A stretch of DNA of 64,000 bases from DASUPK01 sp963815045 (lineage in GTDB: Bacteria; Actinomycetota; Thermoleophilia; Solirubrobacterales; 70-9), in assembly GCA_963815045.1 (NCBI GenBank), contig CAWFET010000002.1:744001-808000 (forward strand), given 5' to 3'. Shown in pieces: positions 43,597 through 52,613 of the stretch. Position numbers and translations under genes: made by a program. Positions within the stretch are counted from its first letter, which is position 1, and each line of letters begins with the position of its first letter. Below the pieces are notes generated by a model, which made no database searches, was not told where the DNA came from, and worked only from the letters and a program-made list of their open reading frames with translations.

Positions 43597-44286
43597 ATGG
43601 TGGTGCTCGGTGTCGACAGCGCGACCGCCGACGCGGTGGTCGGTGTGACGTCGGACGGCGAGATTGTCCGTGAGGCCCGCGTCGACCCTGGGCCGGACGG
43701 CCGTCCGCGCCACTCCCAGGTGCTGCTGGGCGAGATCGAGCGAAGCGTCGACGAGGCAGGTGGATGGGGGAGGATCGACCGGCTCGCCGTGGGCGTCGGA
43801 CCCGGCTCGTTCACGGGGCTCCGGATTGGGATCGCCACCGCCCGGGCTCTGGCCCAGGCGCGGCAGATCCCGATCGCCCCGGTCAGCTCGCTGGCGGCGC
43901 TGGCGCGCGGGATCTCGGAGGGCGGCGACGAGGACCTGGCGCTGCCCGTGATCGACGCCAGGCGGGGCGAGGCCTTTGCCGCGCTCCTGCGAGGCGATGG
44001 CGAGGAGGTCTGGCCTCCATTCGTGGCTCAGCCCGCGGAGCTCTGCAAACGGGTTGGAAGCCTCGATACAACCCCGCTGGCGGCCGGAGACGGGGCGCTA
44101 CGATTCGCCGCAGAACTGGAGGCCGCCGGAGCCACGGTTGCCCCGCCCGAAGATCCGATCCACCGAGTCGCCGCAAGGCACGTTTGCGCGGTGGGGGAGG
44201 CGGCGGCCGAGGCGACGCCGGACCAGATCGAACCCCTCTATCTGAGACCGCCCGATGCAAAGAGATGGCTTGAGCGAGATCGCTGA
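43597..44286 (+). CDS. tsaB: tRNA threonylcarbamoyladenosine biosynthesis protein TsaB
   Basis: 229 residues. Inactive HSP70/actin-fold paralogue of TsaD that scaffolds the t6A complex. VLGVDSATADAVVGVTSDG, RIDRLAVGVGPGSFTGLRIGIATA and PVIDARRGEAFAALL are the diagnostic blocks. ATG 43597 chosen. It overlaps rimI by 32 bases. The gap from tsaE is filled by the opposite-strand lipoprotein gene. Confidence 0.94.
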   Translation: MVVLGVDSATADAVVGVTSDGEIVREARVDPGPDGRPRHSQVLLGEIERSVDEAGGWGRIDRLAVGVGPGSFTGLRIGIATARALAQARQIPIAPVSSLAALARGISEGGDEDLALPVIDARRGEAFAALLRGDGEEVWPPFVAQPAELCKRVGSLDTTPLAAGDGALRFAAELEAAGATVAPPEDPIHRVAARHVCAVGEAAAEATPDQIEPLYLRPPDAKRWLERDR

Positions 44287-44752
44287 GTCCCCAGGGGAGC
44301 AGCTCCGGCTGCGCCGCCTGGGATACGGCGACCTTCCCTCGGTCATCTCGATCGAGCGCCGATCTTTCCCGACCCCATGGTCGCTCGCGATGTTCGTGCT
44401 GGAGCTCTCGAAGCCGTCGGGCATCTGCCTCGCGGCAGAGGACTCCGAGGGACTCGTCGGCTACCTCGTCTGCGCGCGCTATGACGACGTCTGGCACCTG
44501 ATGAACGTCGCGGTTCACCCGGAGCACCGCCGGCGTGGCGTCGCCACCGACCTGATCGAGCGCCTCTTCGAGGAGGCGGGTTCGGGATCCCGTTTCACGC
44601 TCGAGGTTCGCGTCTCCAATGCACCCGCCATCGAGATGTACCGGCGCTTCGGCTTCCGCTCCGCCGGGCGTCGCCGCCGGTACTACCACGACAACGGTGA
44701 GGACGCACTGATCATGTGGCTCGAGGCCGCCAGGGGCGCCTCCGTCGCTTGA
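44255..44752 (+). CDS. rimI: Ribosomal-protein-alanine N-acetyltransferase
   Basis: 165 residues, GNAT fold. Acetylates the N-terminal Ala of S18. Acetyl-CoA motif VAVHPEHRRRGVATDLIERL, then EVRVSNAPAIEMYRRFGF and the C-terminal RYYHDNGEDALIMWLE, as in RimI. Nested between tsaB and tsaD, the usual actinobacterial order (some genomes fuse rimI to tsaD). Stop shares one base with the tsaD start (TGATG). Confidence 0.93.
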   Translation: MQRDGLSEIAESPGEQLRLRRLGYGDLPSVISIERRSFPTPWSLAMFVLELSKPSGICLAAEDSEGLVGYLVCARYDDVWHLMNVAVHPEHRRRGVATDLIERLFEEAGSGSRFTLEVRVSNAPAIEMYRRFGFRSAGRRRRYYHDNGEDALIMWLEAARGASVA

Positions 44753-45795
44753 TGGTGCCGCACCGCGGCGGACGCGAAGCGGAGCAGCGAGTGCGGTTGG
44801 CGTTGGAGACGTCCTGCGACGACACATGTGCGGCCGTCGTGGACGGACCGCGCATCCTCTCCAACGTCGTCTCCTCCCAGGCCGAGTTCCACGAGCGCTT
44901 CGGCGGAGTCGTTCCGGAGGTTGCCTCGCGGCACCACCTCGAGCTCGTCAACGCTGTGGTCGCGGCCGCCCTCGAGGAGGCTGGAACCACGCTGGAGGAG
45001 GTCGACGCGGTCGCGGTAACCCAGGGCCCGGGGCTGATCGGCGCGCTGCTGGTCGGCCTGAGCTCGGCGAAGGCGCTGGCGGCCGCCCGCCGCAAGCCCC
45101 TGATCCCGGTCGACCACCTCCACGGCCACGTCTCGGCGAACTTCCTGGAGCCGGAGCCGCTCGAGCCGCCGTTCATCTGCCTGATCGCTAGCGGCGGTCA
45201 CACGCTGCTCGCCGGCGTTCGGGAGCACGGCCGCTTCGAGGTTCTCGGCTCCACCGTCGATGACGCGGCCGGTGAGGCGTTCGACAAGGGGGCGCGGCTG
45301 CTCGGTCTCGGCTATCCGGGCGGACCCGCGATCCAGCAGGCGGCGGAGAACGGCGATCCCGAGGCGTTCGCCTTCCCGGTGGCGATGAGCGAGCGCGGTC
45401 TCGACTTCAGCTTCAGCGGCCTGAAGACCTCTCTGGTCTATCGCGTCCGCGACCTCGGGCCGGAGGAGACCGAGCGCCGGCGCGCCGACCTCGCCGCTTC
45501 CTTCCAGCGGGCGATCACAGGGCAGCTGGTCGCGAAGCTTCGGAGGGTCGCCGGGACCGGCGACTGGCCCGCCATCGCTCTGGGTGGGGGAGTGGCCGCC
45601 AACGCCGAGCTGCGCCGGCGCACGCAGTCGCTCTGCGACGAGCTCGGCCTGCGCCTCAAGCTCGTCCCGATCGCGCTCTGCACCGACAACGCGGCGATGA
45701 TCGGCTCGGCCGCTCGCTTCACCGATCCGATCCCGTACCCGGACTATCTGGGGTTCGATGCCTTTGCCACTGGTCAGGCTGTACGGGCGGCCTGA
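44752..45795 (+). CDS. tsaD: tRNA N6-adenosine threonylcarbamoyltransferase
   Basis: 347 residues from the ATG at 44752. Transfers the threonylcarbamoyl group to A37. LALETSCDDTCAAVVDG, iron-ligand His motif DHLHGHVSANF, LIASGGHTLLAGV, GEAFDKGARLLGLGYPGGP, FSFSGLKTSLVY and GGGVAANAELR; the C-terminal Asp ligand is in CTDNAAMIGSAA. Ends overlapping the glutaredoxin gene by 38 bases. Confidence 0.97.
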   Translation: MVPHRGGREAEQRVRLALETSCDDTCAAVVDGPRILSNVVSSQAEFHERFGGVVPEVASRHHLELVNAVVAAALEEAGTTLEEVDAVAVTQGPGLIGALLVGLSSAKALAAARRKPLIPVDHLHGHVSANFLEPEPLEPPFICLIASGGHTLLAGVREHGRFEVLGSTVDDAAGEAFDKGARLLGLGYPGGPAIQQAAENGDPEAFAFPVAMSERGLDFSFSGLKTSLVYRVRDLGPEETERRRADLAASFQRAITGQLVAKLRRVAGTGDWPAIALGGGVAANAELRRRTQSLCDELGLRLKLVPIALCTDNAAMIGSAARFTDPIPYPDYLGFDAFATGQAVRAA

Positions 45796-46012
45796 CTGCC
45801 ACCTCTGTGACGAGGCGCGCGAACGCCTGCAGGCGTTGCGTGCCGACGGCGTCTCGTTCGAGCTCGAGGAGATCGACATCGACTTGGACGACGGGCTGCT
45901 GCGGCGCTTCCTGGAGCGCATCCCGGTGATCGAGCTCGACGGCGAGATCGTCTCGGAGCTCTTCCTGGACGCGGACGGCCTGCGGTCGCGTATCGATACC
46001 TTGTCCGCATGA
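45758..46012 (+). CDS. Glutaredoxin-family thiol protein
   Basis: 84 residues. Thioredoxin-fold start VRLYGRPDCHLCDEARERL with active-site CHLC (C15-C18), cis-Pro region RIPVIELDGEIV. This belongs to the glutaredoxin-like family (DUF836 type) common in actinobacteria. Likely uses mycothiol or another thiol, or NADPH-linked reductase. Overlaps tsaD upstream and rex downstream (4 nt). Confidence 0.88.
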   Translation: MPLPLVRLYGRPDCHLCDEARERLQALRADGVSFELEEIDIDLDDGLLRRFLERIPVIELDGEIVSELFLDADGLRSRIDTLSA

Positions 46013-46683
46013 TCGAGGACGTGGCGGCCGAGCCCGCCGAGCAGCAGGCCTCGGAGCTCACGGATGGTGACCGCCTCTCCCTCGGAGTCGCGGCGCGCCT
46101 CTCGCGCTACCTCCAGGTGCTGACCCAGGCCAAGAAGATGGGCAAGGACACGATCTCCTCGCAGGAGCTCTCGGACTACACCCACATCAACTCGACTCAG
46201 ATCCGCCGTGACCTCTCCGGCTTCGGCAAATTCGGCAAGCGGGGGGTCGGCTACAACGTCGACTCGCTGGTTTCGGAGATCCGGAAGATCCTGCGCACCG
46301 CCGGCCAGCACAACATCGCGTTGTTCGGCGCGGGCCACCTGGGTCAGGCGATCGCGAGCTCCGACATCTTCGCCGACCACGGCTTCCGGATCGTCGCGAT
46401 GTTCGACGTGGATCCCGCAGTGATCGGCCGCCGCGTGGGCGGTCTCGAGGTCCGTTCATTCGACGACATCGATGCCGTGGTCGAGGGCGAGCAGGTCGTG
46501 GTCGGGGTGCTCGCCGTCCCGTCCGACGCGGCCCAGGAGGTCGCCGATCGGCTGGTCAAGTCCGGGGTGAAGATCATCTTCAACTACTCCGAGCGGCTCC
46601 TGCAGGTCCCGCCGGACGTCACCGTGCACACGTCGAGCCCGGCAGTCGACCTGCTCTACGCCCTCTACTTCTACTTGACGTAG
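46009..46683 (+). CDS. rex: Redox-sensing transcriptional repressor Rex
   Basis: 224 residues. Winged helix N-terminal domain (about 20-90: ISSQELSDYTHINSTQIRRD, then SGFGKFGKRGVGYNVDSLV). NADH-binding Rossmann domain with IALFGAGHLGQAIASS and a C-terminal swapped helix (SPAVDLLYALYFYL). Represses respiratory and fermentative genes when NADH is low. Directly coupled to the glutaredoxin gene. I found no clear Rex operator in this window. Confidence 0.95.
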   Translation: MIEDVAAEPAEQQASELTDGDRLSLGVAARLSRYLQVLTQAKKMGKDTISSQELSDYTHINSTQIRRDLSGFGKFGKRGVGYNVDSLVSEIRKILRTAGQHNIALFGAGHLGQAIASSDIFADHGFRIVAMFDVDPAVIGRRVGGLEVRSFDDIDAVVEGEQVVVGVLAVPSDAAQEVADRLVKSGVKIIFNYSERLLQVPPDVTVHTSSPAVDLLYALYFYLT

Positions 46684-46700
46684 TCCAACCTCCCGAGCCG

Positions 46701-47882
46701 GTGACAACCGATCCCGAGCCAAACCACGACGGGCTTGACCTCGACGCGGTCCGCGAGACCTTCGACGCCTCGGCCGACTTCACCGTCGGGATCGAGGAGG
46801 AGTTCGCGATCCTCGACCCCGCCGTCCTCGACCTCGAGCACCGCTTCGAGGAGATGCAGGAGGCCTGCCTGCGGGATCCGGAGTTGGTCCACGGCGTGAA
46901 GGGCGAGCTCATCGACACCGAGATCGAGATCCGCTCGGGGCGGGGCGAAACCTTCGCCGCCGCGGCGGAGCGCCAGCGTGCACGCCGGGCTCGGCTGTTC
47001 GCGATCGCCGACGAGATGGGCCTGGCCCTGGCGGCGATGGGCACGCATCCGTGGGCCAACTACCTCGACCAGCACATCATCCAGACCGAGCATTACCGCC
47101 GGCTCGCAGGCGACCTGCGCTGGGTCGCGCAGCGGAACAACACCTGGAGCCTCCACGTGCACGTCGGGGTCAAGGGCGCCGACCGCGCGGTCGCGGTCTC
47201 CGACCGGATGCGCGAGCTGCTTCCCCCGCTGCTCGCCCTCTCGGCGAACTCTCCGTTCCTCGACCACCGCGACACGGGCCTGCACTCGGTCCGGACCGAG
47301 ATCTTCACGCGCACCTTTCCGCGCTGCGGCGTCCACGAGCCGTTCGGGGATTGGGCGACGTACGCCGACTTCGTCGAGCTGCTCGCGGACACCGACTCGA
47401 TCGTCGAGGCGACGCAGCTCTGGTGGAGCGTGCGCCCCCACCATTCCTTCGGCACCGTCGAGGTGCGCATCTGCGATGCGCAGACCCGCGGCGACGAGTC
47501 CTTCAACCTCGCCGCGCTGATCGCCGCGTGCATTGCTCAGGCGGCGATCGACCTCGACGAGGGCGGTGCTCCCGAGCCGCTCCGCCAGCGCGAGATTGAG
47601 GAGAACCTCTGGCGGGCAATCCGCTACGGGATGGACGGCGAGATGATCGACTTTCGCGAGCGGCGAGTGGTGCCGACGCGAGAGGTCCTCGAGGGACTGA
47701 TGGCATGGACGGGCCCGGCCCGCCAGACGCTCGGGCTCGAGGTCGACCTCCCCGAGCAGAATGGCGCCCAGCGGGCCTACGCGCGGGTGGCCGAGGGCGC
47801 GCCGGTCGAGGAGATCTACCGTCACTCGGTCGAGGAGACCAGGAAGACCTACGCACCGGAAGGAGCCGTCAGTGGCCGATGA
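46701..47882 (+). CDS. YbdK-type carboxylate-amine ligase (GCS2 family)
   Basis: 393 residues from GTG 46701. ATP-grasp-like glutamate-cysteine ligase fold: FTVGIEEEFAILDP, LIDTEIEIRSGRGETF, MGTHPWANYLDQHI and WWSVRPHHSFGTVEVRICD. Members have weak gamma-glutamylcysteine ligase activity in E. coli, and others act in ergothioneine synthesis; the substrate here is open. Next to glutaredoxin and rex, so a thiol-related role is reasonable. Overlaps the next gene by 11 bases. Confidence 0.9.
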   Translation: MTTDPEPNHDGLDLDAVRETFDASADFTVGIEEEFAILDPAVLDLEHRFEEMQEACLRDPELVHGVKGELIDTEIEIRSGRGETFAAAAERQRARRARLFAIADEMGLALAAMGTHPWANYLDQHIIQTEHYRRLAGDLRWVAQRNNTWSLHVHVGVKGADRAVAVSDRMRELLPPLLALSANSPFLDHRDTGLHSVRTEIFTRTFPRCGVHEPFGDWATYADFVELLADTDSIVEATQLWWSVRPHHSFGTVEVRICDAQTRGDESFNLAALIAACIAQAAIDLDEGGAPEPLRQREIEENLWRAIRYGMDGEMIDFRERRVVPTREVLEGLMAWTGPARQTLGLEVDLPEQNGAQRAYARVAEGAPVEEIYRHSVEETRKTYAPEGAVSGR

Positions 47883-48267
47883 GGAGATGCGAGAAGGCTC
47901 AGGGGACCAGCCCTCCGAGGAGGAGGTCCGCGCTCAGCTGGAGGAGGAGATCCGCAAGGTCCGGGTGGAGGACGTCGTCCTGCAGAGCGTCGTCAGCATC
48001 CTCAACCTCTCCGCGAGGCGGATCGCAAAGGACGACGAGCGCGATCTCGAGCAGGCCAAGGTCGGGATCGACGCGGCGCGGGCGCTGGTGGACCTGGTGA
48101 AGCCCGAGGCGCAGGCTCAGCTACGCCAGGCGATCTCGGAGCTCCAGGTCCTGTACGCGCAGCACGCCGGCGGCGGACCGGCGCCGGACGAGGGCGACGA
48201 GGGAGGCGGGGAGAGCGCCGGCCCCGAGCCTCCGAAGGGCGACTCGGGCCTCTGGACCCCGGGGTAA
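47872..48267 (+). CDS. DUF1844 domain protein
   Basis: 131 residues from GTG 47872, which has AGGAG seven bases before it. The core VVSILNLSARRIAKD, then DLEQAKVGIDAARALVDLV and LRQAISELQVLYAQ, matches DUF1844. Both ends are acidic and low in complexity. Function unknown; such genes often lie near translation or redox genes in many bacteria. Confidence 0.8.
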   Translation: MADEEMREGSGDQPSEEEVRAQLEEEIRKVRVEDVVLQSVVSILNLSARRIAKDDERDLEQAKVGIDAARALVDLVKPEAQAQLRQAISELQVLYAQHAGGGPAPDEGDEGGGESAGPEPPKGDSGLWTPG

Positions 48268-48300
48268 GCGGAGTAGCCCCCGTAATCAGTAGACTGCCGC

Positions 48301-48325
48301 GCCGCTTTTCACGAGCGGCATTTCT
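48301..48325 (+). terminator. Hairpin with T-rich tail before hppA
   Basis: GCCGCT/AGCGGC stem of 6 bp, 7-base loop, followed by ATTTCTT. It may end transcription from the upstream run, or sit in the 5' leader of hppA, which starts at 48350. Confidence 0.45.
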
Positions 48326-48349
48326 TCGAACCCAACGCAGGAGCCTTCC

Positions 48350-50434
48350 TTGACTAAGTTCTTGACCGATTACGGAATCGTCGTTGCGCTCGGTTGCGCG
48401 GCCGCGGCGGTTGTCTACGGCCTGCTGGTCACCCAGCGGCTGCTCGCCAAGTCGCCTGGCAATGAGCAGATGCAGGAGATCTCGGGCGCGGTCCAGGAGG
48501 GCGCCAGCGCCTACCTGAAGCGCCAGTACATGATCATCGCCGGCGTCGGCGTGGTCGTGGCGATCCTGCTGATCCCGCTGCAGAACGTGGAGACCGCGAT
48601 CGGGTTCGTGATCGGCGGCATCCTCTCCGGCTCCGCCGGGTTCATCGGCATGAACCTCTCGGTTCGGGCCAACGCGCGCGTCGCCGAGGCGGCGCGGGGC
48701 GGCATTCCGCCCGCGCTCGACATCGCCTTCAAGGGTGGCTCGGTGACCGGACTGCTGGTCGTCGGGCTCGCTCTGCTCGGCGTCGCCGGCTACTTCGGCG
48801 CCCTGCTGATCTTCACCGACCTGACCGACAAGGAGTGCGTCGACGCGCTCGTCGGGCTCGGCTTCGGCGGCTCGCTGATCTCGGTCTTCGCACGACTCGG
48901 CGGCGGCATCTTCACCAAGGCCGCTGACGTCGGGGCGGACCTGGTCGGCAAGATCGAGGCCGGGATTCCCGAGGACGACCCGCGCAACCCCGCCGTGATC
49001 GCGGACAACGTCGGCGACAACGTCGGCGACTGCGCCGGCATGGCCGCCGACCTCTTCGAGACCTATGCGGTCACCGCCGTCGCCGTGATGCTCCTCGGCG
49101 TGATCACCTTCACCGGATTCACCCGCGAGGTTGCGATCTATCCGCTCGCGATCGGCGCCGTCGCCATCATCGCGTCGATCATCGGCGCCCTCTCGGTGCG
49201 CACCCGCACCGGCAACGTCGAGGCGGCGCTGTACAGGGGACTGGCCGTCTCGGGAATTCTCTCGGCCGCCGCCTTCTACCCGATCACCAAGTGGCTGATG
49301 GACGATCCGCTGGGCAGCGGCGCGCTCGGCAACACGAGCGTCACCGACCTGTGGCTCTGCGGCCTGATCGGCGTCGGTGTCACCGCGCTCCTCTTCGTGC
49401 TCACCGACTACTACACGTCGACCCGCTTCCGGCCCGTGCGGACGATCTCCAAGGCCTCTGAGACCGGTCACGCGACCAACATCATCCAGGGCCTCGCGCA
49501 GGGCCTGCAGTCCACGGCACTGCCCGTGTTGGTGATCGCCTTCGCGATCCTCGGCTCCTGGAAGCTCGCGGGGGGCGGCACGGCCGGCATCTACGGCATC
49601 GGCGTCGCGGTCATGGCGCAGCTCTCGCTGACCGGGTTGATCGTGGCGCTCGACGCGTTCGGCCCGATCACCGACAACGCGGGCGGCATCGCCGAGATGG
49701 CCGACCTGCCCCAGGAGGTGCGCGACATCACCGACCCGCTCGACGCGGTCGGGAACACGACCAAGGCCGTCACCAAGGGCTACGCGATCGGCTCGGCCGC
49801 GCTCGCCGCGTTGGTGCTCTTCGATGCATTCACGCATGAGCTCCAGACCGAGGCCGGCGGCCACGCGCTGAGCTTCCAGATCTCCGATCCGCCCGTGCTG
49901 ATCGGCCTGCTGATCGGCGGGATCATGGTCTACATGTTCGCCTCGCTGGCGATCGAGGCCGTGGGCCGCGCCGCCAGCCAGGTGGTCGAGGAGGTCCGCC
50001 GCCAGTTCCGCGAGAAGCCGGGGATCATGAAGGGCAAGGACAAGCCCGAGTACGGGCGCGCGGTCAGCCTGGTCACGGCTGCCGCGCAGAAGGAGATGAT
50101 CCTGCCCTCGCTGATCCCGATCGTGGTGACGCTGATCGTCGGGCTGATCTCCTATCAGGCGCTCGGAGGCCTGCTGATCGGCGTGATCGTCGTCGGCATC
50201 TTCATGGCGATCTCCATGACCGCCGGAGGCGGTGCCTGGGACAACGCCAAGAAACTGATCGAGGACGGGGAGTTCGGCGGCAAGGGCTCTGACGCCCATG
50301 CGGCCGCGGTCACCGGGGACACGGTCGGCGATCCCTACAAGGACACCGCCGGTCCTGCGATCAACCCGATGATCAAGGTGGCGAACATCGTGGCCATCCT
50401 GATCATCCCCATAATCGGGGGCCTCCCCGGATAG
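48350..50434 (+). CDS. hppA: K+-independent membrane-bound H+-translocating pyrophosphatase
   Basis: 694 residues, about 16 helices. Couples PPi hydrolysis to H+ pumping. TTG start at 48350 with AGGAG eight bases before. Substrate motif DVGADLVGKIEAGIPEDDPRNP, DNVGDNVGDCAGMAADLFET, and the second Asp cluster GDTVGDPYKDTAGPAINP. At the selectivity site the sequence is GNTTKAVTKGYAIGSA: Lys472 and Thr475 mark the K+-independent subfamily. H+ rather than Na+ pumping is expected for it. Confidence 0.96.
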   Translation: MTKFLTDYGIVVALGCAAAAVVYGLLVTQRLLAKSPGNEQMQEISGAVQEGASAYLKRQYMIIAGVGVVVAILLIPLQNVETAIGFVIGGILSGSAGFIGMNLSVRANARVAEAARGGIPPALDIAFKGGSVTGLLVVGLALLGVAGYFGALLIFTDLTDKECVDALVGLGFGGSLISVFARLGGGIFTKAADVGADLVGKIEAGIPEDDPRNPAVIADNVGDNVGDCAGMAADLFETYAVTAVAVMLLGVITFTGFTREVAIYPLAIGAVAIIASIIGALSVRTRTGNVEAALYRGLAVSGILSAAAFYPITKWLMDDPLGSGALGNTSVTDLWLCGLIGVGVTALLFVLTDYYTSTRFRPVRTISKASETGHATNIIQGLAQGLQSTALPVLVIAFAILGSWKLAGGGTAGIYGIGVAVMAQLSLTGLIVALDAFGPITDNAGGIAEMADLPQEVRDITDPLDAVGNTTKAVTKGYAIGSAALAALVLFDAFTHELQTEAGGHALSFQISDPPVLIGLLIGGIMVYMFASLAIEAVGRAASQVVEEVRRQFREKPGIMKGKDKPEYGRAVSLVTAAAQKEMILPSLIPIVVTLIVGLISYQALGGLLIGVIVVGIFMAISMTAGGGAWDNAKKLIEDGEFGGKGSDAHAAAVTGDTVGDPYKDTAGPAINPMIKVANIVAILIIPIIGGLPG

Positions 50435-50452
50435 TCCGGCGCCCGGCCCTCC

Positions 50453-50458
50453 TATATT
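50453..50458 (+). promoter_or_regulatory. Candidate -10 (TATATT) of the small membrane protein gene
   Basis: TATATT, nine bases before the TTG at 50468. Sits in the 33-bp gap after hppA. Confidence 0.35.
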
Positions 50459-50467
50459 CGGGGGGCC

Positions 50468-50674
50468 TTGGCCAGACGCATGAAGCCACCCTCGCCCGAC
50501 GAGGGCTACCAGATGGCGGTGCGCATCTTCTCGGTGACGATCATCGGGTTCGGCGCACTGATGCTGGTGCTCACCCTGGCGAGGGGTGGCGGGCCGCTGG
50601 CGGTCGGCTTCCTCTTCGGGCTGCTGTTCATCGCTCTCGGCTCCGGAAGGCTTTACCTGTCGATGCGCGGATGA
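50468..50674 (+). CDS. Small two-helix membrane protein, unknown
   Basis: 68 residues from TTG 50468 (ATG 50480 also in frame). Two helices (about 22-40, 47-63) joined by a Gly-rich turn. It lies between hppA and the APC permease, 13 bases before the latter, so possibly a small subunit or modulator. No family recognised. Confidence 0.55.
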   Translation: MARRMKPPSPDEGYQMAVRIFSVTIIGFGALMLVLTLARGGGPLAVGFLFGLLFIALGSGRLYLSMRG

Positions 50675-50687
50675 GGGAGTCGCGGGG

Positions 50688-52601
50688 TTGAGGGCCAAGC
50701 GCCTGCTCGGCGTCCCGTTCCTGTACTCGGCTGCGTCGGCCGCGGTCGGGTTCTCGATCTACTTCTCGGTCGGCGTCGTCGCCGATCGAGGGCTCGGGCT
50801 GACGCCGCTCATCTTCCTCGCGGCCGGCGTGATGTTCGCGCTCACCTCCCTGTCCTACGTCGAGGGCGGGGCGATGCTGCGCGAGCGTGGGGGGTCGGCG
50901 ACCTTCGCTCGCCACGCGTTCAACGAGCTGATCAGTTTCATAGCCGGGTGGGCGATCCTGATCGACTATCTGATCGTGATCGCCGCCGCGGCGATCACGG
51001 TCTCGCACTACCTGACGCCGATCTCGGGCGACTTCGGCGGCGGCGACATGGAGCTGGCCGTCGCAATCGTCGTGATCGGCCTGGCGGCGATTCTCAACAT
51101 CGCCGATGTCACTGGCCGGAACCGGCAGGTGAGGCTCGTCTTCCTGGCGATGGCGGAGCTCGGGCTGCAGCTGCTGGTGATCGGCGTCGGGCTGATCGTC
51201 GTGCTGCACCCGGACCGGCTCACGGACCAGCTCCACCTGTTCACCTCTCCGAGCGTCAAGGACATCGTCTACTCGCTCGTGATCGCGACGATCGCGTACG
51301 CCGGCATCGAGGCCGCGAGCGACCTTGCGCCGGACCTCGAGTTCGAGCCGGCGGACCTCAAGCGGGTGCTGGGGGTGGGCACGGTTGCGATCCCCCTGAT
51401 CTACGCCGGGATCGCGGCCGTGGCGCTGATGGCCGTCCCGGTCGTGCCCGGCCCGCACGGTCCGGAGACTGCGCTCGCCGGCAAGTACATCGAGGAGCCG
51501 ATCCTGGGTGTGGTCGCCAACTACGACCCTGCGTGGGTGGCCGACGTCATGAAATGGGCCGTGATGCTCGTCGCCGTGCCGGTCCTGTTCTGGGCGGCCA
51601 ACACGGCGATGCTGGGTCTCTCCCGGCACGTCTACGTGCTGGCCACCAACCGGCAGATCCCCAGCTGGGCCGGGAAGCTCGAGAAGACCTACTCCACGCC
51701 TTACGTCGCCATCATCATCGCCGCGCTGCTGGCGCTCGCGCTCGCGATCCCGGGTGACATCCGCTTCCTGGCGAAGGTCTACGCGTTCGGTGCTCTGCTT
51801 GCGGTGACGATCGCGCAGATCTCGATCGTCCGACTACGGGTGATCGAGCCCGATCTCGAGCGTCCCTACCGGGTGCCCTTCAACATCAGGTTCGGATCCC
51901 ACGAGCTCCCGCTGCCGGCGATTGCTGGGGCGCTGATCAGCGCGTTGGCGTGGATCACCGTCTTCCTCCTCCACCACACCGCGGTCTACGTCGGGGGCGG
52001 GTGGATGCTGTTCGGGCTGGTCTTCTACGTGATCTACCGCCGCTACGTCGAGGGGACACCGCTGACGAGGCGGGTCCAGGTCCCGGAGGCCTCCCTGAAG
52101 AAGCAGCCGACTGAGGTCGAGTACTCGACCATCCTGGTGCCCGTCTTCGGCACCCAGCTCGATGACGACATCGTCAGCACCGCCGGCAGGCTCGCCGACG
52201 CGGAGGTGGAGAAGGACGAGATCCCGCCGCGGCTCGAGATCGTCTACGTCGCCGAGCTGCCGCTCTCCGTCCCGCTCGATGCGCCCCTGCCGAGGGAGGT
52301 GAGGGAGGGCGCTGAGAAGGCGCTCGAGCGCGCTCGCGAGGTGGGCGACGAGTACGAGAACGTCGAGGTGGCGACCAAGCTCGTCCCGGCACGCTCGATC
52401 GGGTCGGGGATCATCGACGAGGCCCGGGACAAGAACGTCGAGGTGATCGTCATGGGCGGCGAGCCGCCCACGCGCATCCGGGGAGGCGCGGTGCTCGGAG
52501 GAATCGGCGGAGCGCGGCCCGATGAGATCGGCGAGGTGACCGAGTACGTGCTGAAGAGGGCCCCCTGCCGGGTCCTGCTGACGGCTCCCCCGGAGGAGTG
52601 A
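50688..52601 (+). CDS. APC-superfamily permease with C-terminal universal-stress-like domain (KimA-like K+ transporter candidate)
   Basis: 637 residues from TTG 50688 (GAGGGAGT upstream). Twelve or so helices of the LeuT/APC fold (AASAAVGFSIYFSVGVVA, IAYAGIEAASDLAPDLEFEP) to about residue 455. A cytoplasmic C-terminal domain of about 150 residues follows: EYSTILVPVFGTQLDDDIV at the start, VEVIVMGGEP and a final RAPCRVLLTAPP strand, a universal stress protein fold. This is the architecture of B. subtilis KimA, a c-di-AMP-gated K+ importer. Two TrkA-type genes lie nearby, as ceoB/ceoC do next to an APC gene in mycobacteria. Amino acid transport is the alternative. Confidence 0.82.
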   Translation: MRAKRLLGVPFLYSAASAAVGFSIYFSVGVVADRGLGLTPLIFLAAGVMFALTSLSYVEGGAMLRERGGSATFARHAFNELISFIAGWAILIDYLIVIAAAAITVSHYLTPISGDFGGGDMELAVAIVVIGLAAILNIADVTGRNRQVRLVFLAMAELGLQLLVIGVGLIVVLHPDRLTDQLHLFTSPSVKDIVYSLVIATIAYAGIEAASDLAPDLEFEPADLKRVLGVGTVAIPLIYAGIAAVALMAVPVVPGPHGPETALAGKYIEEPILGVVANYDPAWVADVMKWAVMLVAVPVLFWAANTAMLGLSRHVYVLATNRQIPSWAGKLEKTYSTPYVAIIIAALLALALAIPGDIRFLAKVYAFGALLAVTIAQISIVRLRVIEPDLERPYRVPFNIRFGSHELPLPAIAGALISALAWITVFLLHHTAVYVGGGWMLFGLVFYVIYRRYVEGTPLTRRVQVPEASLKKQPTEVEYSTILVPVFGTQLDDDIVSTAGRLADAEVEKDEIPPRLEIVYVAELPLSVPLDAPLPREVREGAEKALERAREVGDEYENVEVATKLVPARSIGSGIIDEARDKNVEVIVMGGEPPTRIRGGAVLGGIGGARPDEIGEVTEYVLKRAPCRVLLTAPPEE

Positions 52602-52613
52602 GCCTGGTGACCG

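Noticed and set aside
44683..46380. 565-codon frame antisense to tsaD, glutaredoxin and rex
   Set aside because: No recognisable domain, and three well-conserved genes occupy the other strand.
48002..50698. Very long open frame (898 codons) antisense to hppA
   Set aside because: Composition is His/Asp/Arg/Gly-rich without any domain. The plus strand carries a complete H+-pyrophosphatase. A third-position GC artefact.
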